A program made the translations under genes and the position numbers. A stretch of DNA of 64,000 nt, from positions 124,001 to 188,000 of the forward strand of contig NZ_FOAI01000007.1 in assembly GCF_900109705.1 (NCBI RefSeq), read 5' to 3'. This document shows positions 9,506 through 16,858 of the stretch, piece by piece. Below the pieces are notes generated by a model. It did no database searches, was not told the origin of the DNA, and worked only from the letters and a program-made list of their open reading frames with translations. Within the stretch, counting starts at the first letter, position 1; each line of letters opens with the position of its first letter. Source of the stretch: Roseivivax marinus. GTDB taxonomy: Bacteria; Pseudomonadota; Alphaproteobacteria; Rhodobacterales; Rhodobacteraceae.

Positions 9506-10858
9506 ATGAAACTCAAGCATCTGCTGGCGCCCGCGACGGCGCTGATCCTGGCCCCGGCGCTGGGCTTCGCGCAGGAGGCGGCCGAGGGGGCCGAAGCCGC
9601 CGCCGAGGTCGCCGAGGCCGCTCCGGGCGTCACGCCCTACATCTTTACCACGCTGCTGTTCCTGATCGGCGGCTTCCTGGTGTTCTGGATGGCCGCCGGC
9701 TTCGCCATGCTCGAGGCGGGCCTCGTGCGCTCCAAGAACGTCACCATGCAGCTGACGAAGAACATCGCGCTCTTCTCGATCGCGGCGATCATGTACTGGC
9801 TGATCGGCTTCAACCTCATGTATCCGGGCGACGGCTGGACCGTGCCGGGCTATGTCGGCGCGATCTTCGTGCCCACCGTGCTCGAGCCCGTGGGCCTCGG
9901 CGCCGCCGATGCCGCGCTCGACTATGCGTCGGTCGGCTCGGACTTCTTCTTCCAGCTGATGTTCTGCGCCACCACCGCGTCGATCGTGTCGGGCACCCTC
10001 GCCGAGCGCATCAAGCTCTGGCCGTTCCTGATCTTCGTCGTCGTCCTGACCGGCGTGATCTACCCGATCGAGGCGTCCTGGCAGTGGGGCGGCGGCTGGC
10101 TGTCCGAGATGGGCTTCTCCGACTTCGCGGGGTCGACCCTCGTGCACGCGGCGGGCGGCTTCGCGGCCCTTGCAGGCGCCCTCATCCTCGGACCGCGGAT
10201 CGGCAAGTACCGTGACGGCCGCACCGTGCCGATGCCGGGCTCGAACCTCGCGCTCGCCACGCTCGGCACGTTCATCCTGTGGCTCGGCTGGTTTGGCTTC
10301 AACGGCGGCTCGCAGCTGGCGGCCGGCACCGTGGGTGACGTGACCGACGTGTCGCGCATCTTCGCCAACACCAACATGGCCGCGGCCTCGGGTGCCGTCA
10401 TCGCGCTGATCCTGACGCAGGTGATGTACAAGAAGCCCGACCTCACCATGACCCTGAACGGCGCGCTGGCCGGCCTCGTGTCGATCACCGCGGGCCCGCT
10501 CGACCCCTCGCTCTTCGGGGCGCTCTGGATCGGCGCGGTCGGCGGCATCATCGTGGTCTTCACCGTGCCGATGCTCGACAAGATGAAGATCGACGACGTC
10601 GTCGGCGCCATCCCGGTCCACCTGCTGGCGGGCATCTGGGGCACCATCGCCGTGCCGTTCTACACCGAGGGCACGTCGTTCGTGACGCAGATCATCGGCA
10701 TCGTGGCCATCGGCATCTTCGTCTTCGTCGTCTCCGCGATCGTGTGGTTCATCCTCAAGGCGGTCATGGGCATCCGTGTCAGCGAAGAGGACGAGATCAA
10801 CGGTCTCGACATGGCCGAGATGGGAATGGAGGCCTACCCCGACTTCACCAAGGGCTGA
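9506..10858 (+). CDS. amtB: Ammonium transporter
   Basis: The protein has 450 residues from the ATG at 9506 (MKLKHLLAPATALILAPALG), with a cleavable signal peptide of about 22 residues followed by an Ala/Glu-rich linker. Eleven membrane segments follow. The Amt signature is present: FQLMFCATTASIVSG, the twin pore histidines in STLVHAAGGFAALAGA and GAIPVHLLAGIWG, and the N-terminal WMAAGFAMLEAGLVRSKN. The homotrimer conducts ammonium/ammonia across the inner membrane and is gated by GlnK binding. It is co-transcribed with glnK and ends at a strong terminator 30 bp after the stop. Confidence 0.96.
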   Translation: MKLKHLLAPATALILAPALGFAQEAAEGAEAAAEVAEAAPGVTPYIFTTLLFLIGGFLVFWMAAGFAMLEAGLVRSKNVTMQLTKNIALFSIAAIMYWLIGFNLMYPGDGWTVPGYVGAIFVPTVLEPVGLGAADAALDYASVGSDFFFQLMFCATTASIVSGTLAERIKLWPFLIFVVVLTGVIYPIEASWQWGGGWLSEMGFSDFAGSTLVHAAGGFAALAGALILGPRIGKYRDGRTVPMPGSNLALATLGTFILWLGWFGFNGGSQLAAGTVGDVTDVSRIFANTNMAAASGAVIALILTQVMYKKPDLTMTLNGALAGLVSITAGPLDPSLFGALWIGAVGGIIVVFTVPMLDKMKIDDVVGAIPVHLLAGIWGTIAVPFYTEGTSFVTQIIGIVAIGIFVFVVSAIVWFILKAVMGIRVSEEDEINGLDMAEMGMEAYPDFTKG

Positions 10859-10888
10859 CCTCCTCCTCCTCCCGGTTGGCCCCTCCCG

Positions 10889-10921
10889 GGCCCGGGCGAG
10901 CACTCTCGCCCGGGCCTTTTT
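10889..10921 (+). terminator. Rho-independent terminator of glnK-amtB
   Basis: A perfect 12-bp stem (GGCCCGGGCGAG at 10889-10900, CTCGCCCGGGCC at 10905-10916) with loop CACT is followed by TTTTT at 10917-10921. It begins 30 bp after the amtB stop codon. Confidence 0.93.
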
Positions 10922-11212
10922 CATGTCACGGCCTTTGCCTCCGCCCCCCCGCGTGGCGGTCCATAACGCGTTCCGGGCGCGGCCTGCAGCGAAGCATTTC
11001 GTGGGAAGCGCGGCCCGCTGCGGTCGCCCTGACCGGCGGCGCGTGCGGCGTTGAGGGGCCAAAGATCATGGCCTGTCACGCACGCCTCGGCTTAGAGAGC
11101 ACGACCGCCGCACTTCGTTCGCGCGCTGGCGGAGAGAGAGCGCACGAACACCTGGACCCGACCCGCGATGGTGCCGATCGCGCCCGACGTCCGAATTCCC
11201 TTCCCTGCAAGT
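10922..11212. other. Intergenic region (291 bp) without recognised gene
   Basis: The region lies between the amtB terminator and the convergent gene 11213-11662. It is GC-rich, and the short open frames on both strands show no family resemblance or ribosome-binding site. No tRNA-like cloverleaf, promoter or strong hairpin was seen. Confidence 0.5.
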
Positions 11213-11662
11213 CTAGGCGCGTCCGTGGCACCCGCCGAGCCGCGCCCGGCACTCCGCGCACAGAAGCGGCAGGCCCGCCCGCTCCGCGGCCAAGACCACG
11301 GGCAGAAGCGCCTCGGGCCGCACCAGGAACATCGCGTGCTCGAGCGCCGCCTCCCGTTCCCCCTCGGTGGCAAGGCGAACAACCGTCAGGATCGCCTCCT
11401 CGTCGGGGGTGAGGCGTTCATCCTCGGGGGCCGCCACCAATGGCGCTACCCAGGCCGATCGCCAGAGCCGCCCGCGCAGGTCCTCGAACGCGCTCAGGCA
11501 GCCACGCGCCCGCGCCGAACCGAGGGCGCCGCAAAGGTCGTCCCATGCGCGGGCCTGTGCTTCGGGGCCGCGCGGCCAGAGCCGCAGGAGGATCAGAAGA
11601 CGCCGGTCCGGCCCGGCTAGGTCCGAGAGGCGGCGGGGCGGGACGTGGGACGCATCGGGCAT
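11213..11662 (-). CDS. Hypothetical protein with C-terminal CxxC motif, downstream of an IscR-like site
   Basis: The protein has 149 residues from the ATG at 11660-11662 (MPDASHVPPRRLSDLAGPDR). I do not recognise the family. It is mostly helical in appearance, Leu/Ala/Arg-rich, with no signal peptide or membrane segment. The C-terminus has LLCAECRARLGGC, a CxxC followed by a third Cys seven residues later, which could bind a metal or be redox active. Two more Cys occur earlier (DDLC and RGC). A palindrome matching the E. coli-type IscR type 1 consensus sits 30 bp upstream of the start, so iron-sulfur or iron-responsive control is a reasonable hypothesis. The coding call is supported by length, codon usage like its neighbours and the promoter-like upstream site. 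Confidence 0.65.
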   Translation of the reverse strand: MPDASHVPPRRLSDLAGPDRRLLILLRLWPRGPEAQARAWDDLCGALGSARARGCLSAFEDLRGRLWRSAWVAPLVAAPEDERLTPDEEAILTVVRLATEGEREAALEHAMFLVRPEALLPVVLAAERAGLPLLCAECRARLGGCHGRA

Positions 11663-11691
11663 GGTCGGGCTCTACTCGGATGGATGCGCCA

Positions 11692-11716
11692 ATACCTGAC
11701 CAAAATAGTCAGGATG
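11692..11716 (-). promoter_or_regulatory. Candidate IscR/Rrf2-type operator
   Basis: The core is CCTGAC-N7-GTCAGG, with arms at 11695-11700 and 11708-11713 and an A/T-only centre apart from one C. Including flanks, it agrees with most positions of the E. coli IscR type 1 consensus as I recall it (ATAC-YYGACT-RWWWYAGTCRRS): the left ATAC, GAC, the A-rich centre and AGTC all match, while the right flank is poor. It is centred about 42 bp upstream of the minus-strand start at 11662, overlapping where the promoter should be, as expected for a repressor. Confidence 0.45.
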
Positions 11717-11744
11717 ACAACTCGCGCCACGCGAAGCCGGCGCC

Positions 11745-11782
11745 TGCCGTTTCTTCCCGGCGAAAATATTCTCGCCGAGGGC
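11745..11782 (-). repeat. Short dispersed intergenic repeat, copy 1
   Basis: Read on the minus strand: CCTCGGCGAG, then AATATTTTC, then GCCGGGAAGAAAC. The hairpin arms CGGCGA (11758-11763) and TCGCCG (11772-11777) flank the A/T core. The layout (GC palindrome arm, ATATTTT-like core, GAGAAGAA-like tail) is shared with the copies at 11836-11882 and 13855-13910. This type of element is frequent between roseobacter genes as far as I recall; its function is unknown. Confidence 0.45.
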
Positions 11783-11835
11783 CGCGCATTCCACGTGTCC
11801 TTCGGCTCGGGACGCGGCACCGACCGAAGTCTATG

Positions 11836-11882
11836 CCCTGCTTCTTCTCGTCGAAAAATACTTCCGCCGGAGGCTCCGGCGG
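11836..11882 (-). terminator. Terminator of the NCS2 permease gene; also dispersed repeat copy 2
   Basis: On the minus strand, 13 bp after the permease stop, an 8-bp stem (CCGCCGGA / TCCGGCGG, plus-strand arms 11864-11871 and 11875-11882, 3-nt loop) is followed by AAGTATTTTTC, a workable U-rich tail, and then GACGAGAAGAAG. The tail matches the other repeat copies at 11745-11782 and 13855-13910. Confidence 0.65.
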
Positions 11883-11895
11883 GAGCAACCTGCAC

Positions 11896-13263
11896 TCAGA
11901 CCAGGTCCTCTGGCAGCAGCAGGTTCAGGGCGATCGAAATCACCGCCGCCGGCAGCAGTCCGCTGGTGAGCAGGATCCGCAGCGTGTCGGGCAGGTGCTG
12001 CAGCGCAGTCGGCTCCAGCTGCAGCCCGAGGCCCAGCGACAGCGACACCGCGAAGATCACCATGTTCCGCCGCGACCAGGCGACCTCGGACAGCATGTTG
12101 ACGCCCGCCGCGCAGACCATGCCGAACATGACGATCACGCCGCCGCCCAGAACGTTGATCGGCACGGTCGAGACGATGGCGCCGAATTTCGGCACCAGCC
12201 CGCAGACGATCAGGAACAGCGCGCCGATGGTGACGACGTGGCGGCTCATCACGCCGGTCATCGAGATCAGTCCGACGTTCTGGCTGAACGAGGTGTTGGG
12301 CAGGCCGCCGAACAGGCCGCCGACCGCGGTCCCGAGGCCGTCGGCGTATGTCGCGCCCGCGATCTCGTCGTCGGTGGCTTCACGGCCCGCGCCGCCCTTG
12401 GTGATACCAGACACGTCGCCCACCGTCTCGATCGCAGAGATCACCGCCATGAAGCACATGCCGAGGATGACGGCGAAGTTGAACTCGATGCCCCAGACGA
12501 ACGGGTTCGGCAGGGCGAAGGCGGCGGCGTTGCCGACATTGCCGAAGCTCACCTGCCCCATGAGCAGCGCGACACCGTAGCCTGCGACCAGTCCGATCAG
12601 CACCGCGGCCACCGAGAGGAGGCCGCGGGTGAAGAACTTGACGGCGAGCGTCACTGCCACGACCACCAGAGCCGGGAACCACATGGCGAAGGTGCCGAAG
12701 TCCTCGGTGCCCATCTTGGGCACGCCGCCCGCGGCGTACTGGATGCCCACGCGGATCAGCGCGAGGCCGATCATCAGCACGATCAGGCCGGTCACCAGCG
12801 GCGGCAGGGCGTAGCGGATGCGTCCCACCACGGTGCCGAGGCAGAAATGGAAGATGCCGCCGATCACCACGCCGGTCATCAGCCCGGCGAGGCCCGCTGT
12901 GCCCTGTCCGGCCACCGCCGGGATCATGATCGGCAGGAATGCGAAGCTCGTGCCCTGCACGATCGGCAGCCGCGCGCCGACCGGGCCGAAGCCGATGGTC
13001 TGGAACAGCGTGGCGATGCCGGCGAACAGCATCGACATCTGGATCATGTAGATGAGGTTCGGGAAGTCCGGGCTGTCGGACCCGAAGCCGAAGCCCGCAG
13101 CGCCCGCGACGATGATCGCGGGCGTCACGTTCGAGACGAACATCGCCAGCACGTGCTGGATGCCCAGCGGAACCGCCTTCGCGAGCGGCGGGGTGTAGTT
13201 GGGATCGGCCAGTTGCTCGGCGGTGCCGAGGGACCGGTCCGGGGTAACCAAAGCGTCTGTCAT
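11896..13263 (-). CDS. NCS2 (NAT) family uracil-xanthine permease, probable urate/xanthine transporter
   Basis: The protein has 455 residues with 12-14 predicted membrane segments. Family signatures are visible: SAIETVGDVSGIT (conserved Glu in helix 8), GATYADGLGTAVGGLFGG, and the NAT motif NTSFSQNVGLISMTGV. The QN-x-GLI-x-MTGV pattern is typical of urate/xanthine carriers (UacT, UapA-like) rather than uracil carriers (UraA). It should import the purine by proton symport. It heads a row of ureide catabolic genes on the same strand, although here it lies downstream of allA, which strengthens the urate assignment. The exact substrate is inferred. Confidence 0.9.
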   Translation of the reverse strand: MTDALVTPDRSLGTAEQLADPNYTPPLAKAVPLGIQHVLAMFVSNVTPAIIVAGAAGFGFGSDSPDFPNLIYMIQMSMLFAGIATLFQTIGFGPVGARLPIVQGTSFAFLPIMIPAVAGQGTAGLAGLMTGVVIGGIFHFCLGTVVGRIRYALPPLVTGLIVLMIGLALIRVGIQYAAGGVPKMGTEDFGTFAMWFPALVVVAVTLAVKFFTRGLLSVAAVLIGLVAGYGVALLMGQVSFGNVGNAAAFALPNPFVWGIEFNFAVILGMCFMAVISAIETVGDVSGITKGGAGREATDDEIAGATYADGLGTAVGGLFGGLPNTSFSQNVGLISMTGVMSRHVVTIGALFLIVCGLVPKFGAIVSTVPINVLGGGVIVMFGMVCAAGVNMLSEVAWSRRNMVIFAVSLSLGLGLQLEPTALQHLPDTLRILLTSGLLPAAVISIALNLLLPEDLV

Positions 13264-13338
13264 GTCATGTGTCCCTGTCTGGACGGAGGGGCCCGGCCCC
13301 GCATTCTGTCGCGCGGGGTCACGGAGGAAGGGGGCCGG

Positions 13339-13824
13339 TCAGGGCCCGACGATCAGCACGGGCTCCTCCAGCACGTGCTCTTCGAGATTCGCGCCCGGCC
13401 CGATACGGTCGATCACCGCGAAGCGGCCGGGGGCGTGAAGGGGGGTCAGGACGCCATGCCAGGTGCCGCGGGCAAGGTTCACCCCCTGGCCCGGCGCGGC
13501 GACGAAGGCATGGATCGGACCGGGCTGTGCGCCGTCCTCGGCCACGATCACCAGCCACGGATGCTCGTGCATCGGAACGAAGGCCTGACTGCCCTCGGGA
13601 TGCCGCTCCACGAGGTCGAGCGTGTAGGGCAGCGCGCGCGGTTCGGCGAGGAACAGGCTGACGCCCGGCCGTCCCGCATCGTCCATGTCGAGCGTCGCGC
13701 GGTCGTGCCAGCGCCCGCAGAGCCCGCGGTTGATGATCCGGTCGGGTTCGCCCGCGCAGTCGAGGACCTCGCCGAAGGGGGCGAACGCGGAGGGCGTCAG
13801 GGGGCGGGCGGCGATCTCGCGCAT
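13339..13824 (-). CDS. allA: Ureidoglycolate lyase
   Basis: A 161-residue cupin-fold protein of the expected AllA length. Typical segments are LTPSAFAPFGEVLDCAG near the start, RPGVSLFLAEPRALPYTLDL, VERHPEGSQAFVPMHEHPWL (residues about 73-90) and GTWHGVLTPLHAPGRFAVID near residue 125. It splits (S)-ureidoglycolate into glyoxylate and urea, the last step of ureide catabolism. The urea could feed urease after local release; a urea importer is encoded about 17 kb downstream. It lies between allE and the NCS2 permease on the same strand. Confidence 0.93.
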   Translation of the reverse strand: MREIAARPLTPSAFAPFGEVLDCAGEPDRIINRGLCGRWHDRATLDMDDAGRPGVSLFLAEPRALPYTLDLVERHPEGSQAFVPMHEHPWLVIVAEDGAQPGPIHAFVAAPGQGVNLARGTWHGVLTPLHAPGRFAVIDRIGPGANLEEHVLEEPVLIVGP

Positions 13825-13854
13825 CAGCTCCGGCCTCCGGTCTGGCGGTTCGGC

Positions 13855-13910
13855 CGGGGGGGCGTCTGCCCCCCGGGCCCCCCGAGAGTATTTGCCCCGA
13901 GAAGAAGGGG
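13855..13910 (+). repeat. Short dispersed intergenic repeat, copy 3
   Basis: Found in the 133-bp allA-allE spacer. A C/G palindromic part (GGGGGCGTCTGCCCCC with the following GGGCCCC) is followed by CGAGAGTATTTGCCCCGAG and AAGAAGGGG. The arrangement matches copies 1 and 2 but on the opposite strand. It resembles elements that I recall between many roseobacter genes. Confidence 0.5.
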
Positions 13911-13957
13911 ACTGGTCGGCGCCCCGAGCCGGTGCGGAGCGAAGGGGCCGCTCGCCA

Positions 13958-14809
13958 TCACAGCGACAGCTCCGGGTGGCGGTTCACGTCCTTGTAGAGC
14001 AGGTAGCGGAATGGCTCGGACCCCTTGGCGATACAGGCCTGCGGGCAGAAGGCACGCAGCCACATGAAGTCGCCCGGGCCGACATGGACCCAGGTGTCGT
14101 TCAGGAGGTAGTCGGCCTCGCCCTGCAGGACGTAGAGGCCGTGCTCCATCACGTGGGTCTCGGCGAAGGGAATGCGGCCGCCGGGCCGGAAGGTGACGAT
14201 GTTGACGTGGAAATCGTGCCGCAGGTCGAGCGGATCGACGAAGCGCTGGGTGGCCCAGACTCCGTCCGTGTCGGGCATCGGCACCGGGGTCACGTCATCG
14301 TCGTGGGTGATGCGCGCTTCGGGCGGGGATATGCCACGCACCTTCCGGTAGCGTTTCCGGATCCAGTGGAAGCCGCAAGGCTCGTCACCGATGTTGAAGA
14401 TCGTCCAGACCGCCGAGGCCGGGATATAGGCGTAGCTGCCGGGCCGCAGGTCGTAGGTGTCGCGGCCGAGGGTCAGCCGGGCTTGCCCGTGTGCCACGAA
14501 GATCACCGCCTGCGCGTCGTGGTCCGGCTCGGGCGCGTTCGAGCCGCCGCCTGGGGCGAGCTCCACCGCGTATTGCGCGAAGGTCTCGGCAAATCCCGAG
14601 AGCGGGCGCGCGAGGATCCAGGCGCGGGCATGCACCCAGCCGGGCAGGAACGAGGTCACGATGTCGCGCATCGTGTCCGCGGGAATGACCGCGTAAGCGG
14701 TGGTGAAGATCGCGCGGCCCTCGGGGTCTTGCCGCTGGTCGGGCAGGCCGCCGGGCGGGAAGGCGTAGGTTGCGGTCGGCGCGGGGCGGATGTCGGACGC
14801 GTCTCTCAT
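13958..14809 (-). CDS. allE: (S)-ureidoglycine aminohydrolase (bicupin)
   Basis: The protein has 283 residues, close to E. coli AllE/YlbA (about 260). The double-cupin layout shows as QYAVELAPGGGSNAP with DAQAVIFVAHGQARLTL (N-terminal cupin, residues about 80-110), and FRPGGRIPFAETHVMEHGLYVLQG with FMWLRAFCPQACIAKG (C-terminal cupin, about 205-265). In the C-terminal cupin His and Glu can bind the catalytic manganese. The enzyme releases ammonia from (S)-ureidoglycine to give (S)-ureidoglycolate, the substrate of the neighbouring AllA. Its start overlaps the stop of the upstream puuE-uraD gene as ATGA. Confidence 0.92.
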   Translation of the reverse strand: MRDASDIRPAPTATYAFPPGGLPDQRQDPEGRAIFTTAYAVIPADTMRDIVTSFLPGWVHARAWILARPLSGFAETFAQYAVELAPGGGSNAPEPDHDAQAVIFVAHGQARLTLGRDTYDLRPGSYAYIPASAVWTIFNIGDEPCGFHWIRKRYRKVRGISPPEARITHDDDVTPVPMPDTDGVWATQRFVDPLDLRHDFHVNIVTFRPGGRIPFAETHVMEHGLYVLQGEADYLLNDTWVHVGPGDFMWLRAFCPQACIAKGSEPFRYLLYKDVNRHPELSL

Positions 14810-16221
14810 GCCAGAGCCTCCAGTCGAAGGCGGGCGATGCGCTCCACCTGCCGGCAGGCGGTGCCGATCTCGGTCGGCGTGTCGTTGTCGAGCCGGGCCT
14901 CGAAGGCGCGCAGGATCGACGCCTTGTCGTGGTCGCGCACCGCGATGATGAACGGGATGCCGTGCTTGGCGGTGTAGCGGTCGTTGAGTTCGGTGAACCG
15001 CGCGCGTTCGGCGTCGGTCAGGGCGTCGAGCCCGGCGCTGGCCTGTTCGGCGGTGGACTCGGCCGTCAGCCGGCTGGCGGCGGCAAGCTTGCCGGCGAGG
15101 TCGGGGTGGGCGCGCAGGACCGCGAGGCGTTCGTCGTCCGAGGCGGTGCGGAACGCCCGCGCCAGCGCGTTGGCGAGCCCCGCCGGTCGGTCGTGGGCCG
15201 GGCCCAGTTCCAGCGCGTGGGCGCGTTCGGCCACCCAGGGCGAGTGCTCGTAGATGCCGCCGTAGCGGGCGACGAAGCTGTCGCGGTCCATCTCGGACGG
15301 ACGCGCGCCCCTGGCGACGGGCGGATGCGTCGCGGCCCAGTGGTGCGCGATGTCCGCGCGGCGGGCGATCCAGACGTGGTCGTGGGCGGCCACGTGGTCG
15401 AGGAAGCGCGCGAGGCCCGCCGCCTTGCCGGGGCGGCCGACCAGGCGGTTGTGCAGGCCGACGCTCATCATGGCGGGGCGGCCGGCCTCGCCCTCGGCAT
15501 AGAGCGCATCGAAGGTGTCGATCAGGTAGTCGCCGAAGTCGCGGCCGGTGACCCAGCCCGGCGCTACGGCGAAGCGCATGTCGTTGGCCTCGAGAGTATA
15601 GGGGATCACCAGCTGGTCGCGGTCGCCGAAGCGGCGCCAGTGCGGCAGGTCGTCGTCATAGGCGTCCGAGACGTAGGAAAAGCCGTCGGCCTCGGCGACG
15701 AGGCGCATGGTGTTGTCCGAGCAGCGCCCGGTGTACCAGCCCTCGGGCCGCGCCCCGGTGACCTCTTCGTGCAGGCGGATCGCCTCGGTGATCGCGGCGC
15801 GTTCCTCCTCGGGGGGCATATCCTTGTGCTCGACCCATTTCAGGCCGTGGCTCGCGATCTCCCACCCGGCGTGCTGCATCGCCTCGAGCTGTTCGGGCGA
15901 ACGGGCAAGCGCGGTGGCCACGCCGTAGACGGTGACGGGAAGGGCCCGCTCGGTGAACATGCGGTGCAGCCGCCAGAACCCGGCGCGGGCGCCGTATTCG
16001 TAGATCGACTCCATGTTCCAGTGCCGCTGGCCCGGCCAGGAGGCGGCGCCGGCGATGTCGGAAAGAAACGCCTCGGAGGCCGCGTCGCCGTGCAGGACCG
16101 CGTTCTCGCCGCCCTCCTCGTAGTTGAGCACGAGCGAGATGGCGATCTTCGCGCCGCCGGGCCAGCGCGGATCCGGACGGTCCGGCCCGTGGCCGATCAT
16201 GTCGCGGGGATAGCGGTTCAT
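14806..16221 (-). CDS. puuE: Bifunctional allantoinase (PuuE type) / OHCU decarboxylase (UraD) fusion
   Basis: The protein has 471 residues from the ATG at 16219-16221. Residues about 1-300 are a NodB-homology (polysaccharide deacetylase-like) PuuE allantoinase, with VLNYEEGGE, WNMESIYEYGARAGFWRL, GWEIASHGLKWVEHKD and MSVGLHNRLVGRPG. Residues about 310-470 are a complete OHCU decarboxylase domain, with RYGGIYEHSPWVAERA, LRAHPDLAGKLA and KHGIPFIIAVRDH. The fused protein would therefore carry two successive steps: OHCU to (S)-allantoin, then allantoin to allantoate. It is divergent from uraH, which supplies OHCU. No internal stop or frameshift separates the domains. Confidence 0.93.
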   Translation of the reverse strand: MNRYPRDMIGHGPDRPDPRWPGGAKIAISLVLNYEEGGENAVLHGDAASEAFLSDIAGAASWPGQRHWNMESIYEYGARAGFWRLHRMFTERALPVTVYGVATALARSPEQLEAMQHAGWEIASHGLKWVEHKDMPPEEERAAITEAIRLHEEVTGARPEGWYTGRCSDNTMRLVAEADGFSYVSDAYDDDLPHWRRFGDRDQLVIPYTLEANDMRFAVAPGWVTGRDFGDYLIDTFDALYAEGEAGRPAMMSVGLHNRLVGRPGKAAGLARFLDHVAAHDHVWIARRADIAHHWAATHPPVARGARPSEMDRDSFVARYGGIYEHSPWVAERAHALELGPAHDRPAGLANALARAFRTASDDERLAVLRAHPDLAGKLAAASRLTAESTAEQASAGLDALTDAERARFTELNDRYTAKHGIPFIIAVRDHDKASILRAFEARLDNDTPTEIGTACRQVERIARLRLEALA

Positions 16222-16378
16222 TTTCGTGGCCTGTCCTCTTTTGATCCGGCACGATAACGGTTCAGGGCCTCGTGCATTTTCAATTATTTCCGCAAGGTGC
16301 TCCGGGGGTGCCCGTCGTTCGCACCCTGCCCAAGATGGCGGCATAGCCCGTGCCCGCCGCACACGAAAGGAGCCGTTC

Positions 16379-16738
16379 ATGGCCGAGGGATACCTCACCA
16401 CCCACGTCCTCGACATCGCGCGGGGCGTGCCCGCCGCCGGTCTCGCCGTCACGCTGTGGCGAATCAACGGGGACGACCGGACCATGATCGCCGAGACGGT
16501 GACCAATGCCGACGGCCGCACCGACGCGCCGATCCTGCCGAAGGACGCCTTCGCGCCCGGGACCTACGAGCTGGTCTTCGCCGCGGGCGCCTATCTCGAC
16601 GCCGCGGGCACGCCGCCGGAGACGCCGCGCTTCCTCGACGAGGTGCCGATCCGGTTCGGCATCTCCGACCCGGAAGCGCATTACCACGTGCCGCTGCTGC
16701 TCTCGCCGTTCGGCTACTCGACCTACCGCGGCAGCTGA
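16379..16738 (+). CDS. uraH: 5-hydroxyisourate hydrolase (transthyretin-like)
   Basis: The protein has 119 residues, the usual length. The start ATG at 16379 is preceded by AAAGGAG. The N-terminal LTTHVLDIARG carries the catalytic His, and the C-terminal signature YRGS closes the protein, as in all hydroxyisourate hydrolases (transthyretins lack it). It hydrolyses 5-hydroxyisourate to OHCU, which passes to the UraD domain encoded divergently 157 bp away. The shared 16222-16378 region must hold both promoters; no clear operator was seen there. The uricase that would make hydroxyisourate is not in the window. Confidence 0.95.
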   Translation: MAEGYLTTHVLDIARGVPAAGLAVTLWRINGDDRTMIAETVTNADGRTDAPILPKDAFAPGTYELVFAAGAYLDAAGTPPETPRFLDEVPIRFGISDPEAHYHVPLLLSPFGYSTYRGS

Positions 16739-16858
16739 GGCCGGCCGCGCCGCGGCGTCCCGCCTCGGGCCGCGGCTCTCGGGAAATTGCGAGGGAAATG
16801 CGTGTGCTCGCGCGCGGGCTACATTCCGCCGCGCGTCACGCTAGGCTAAAGCGACGTC

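Noticed and set aside
11440-14067. 875-codon plus-strand open frame opposite the NCS2 permease and allA
   Set aside because: Composition dominated by His, Arg, Asp and Gln, crosses several real genes and spacers, and shows no family resemblance. Antisense artefact of high GC.
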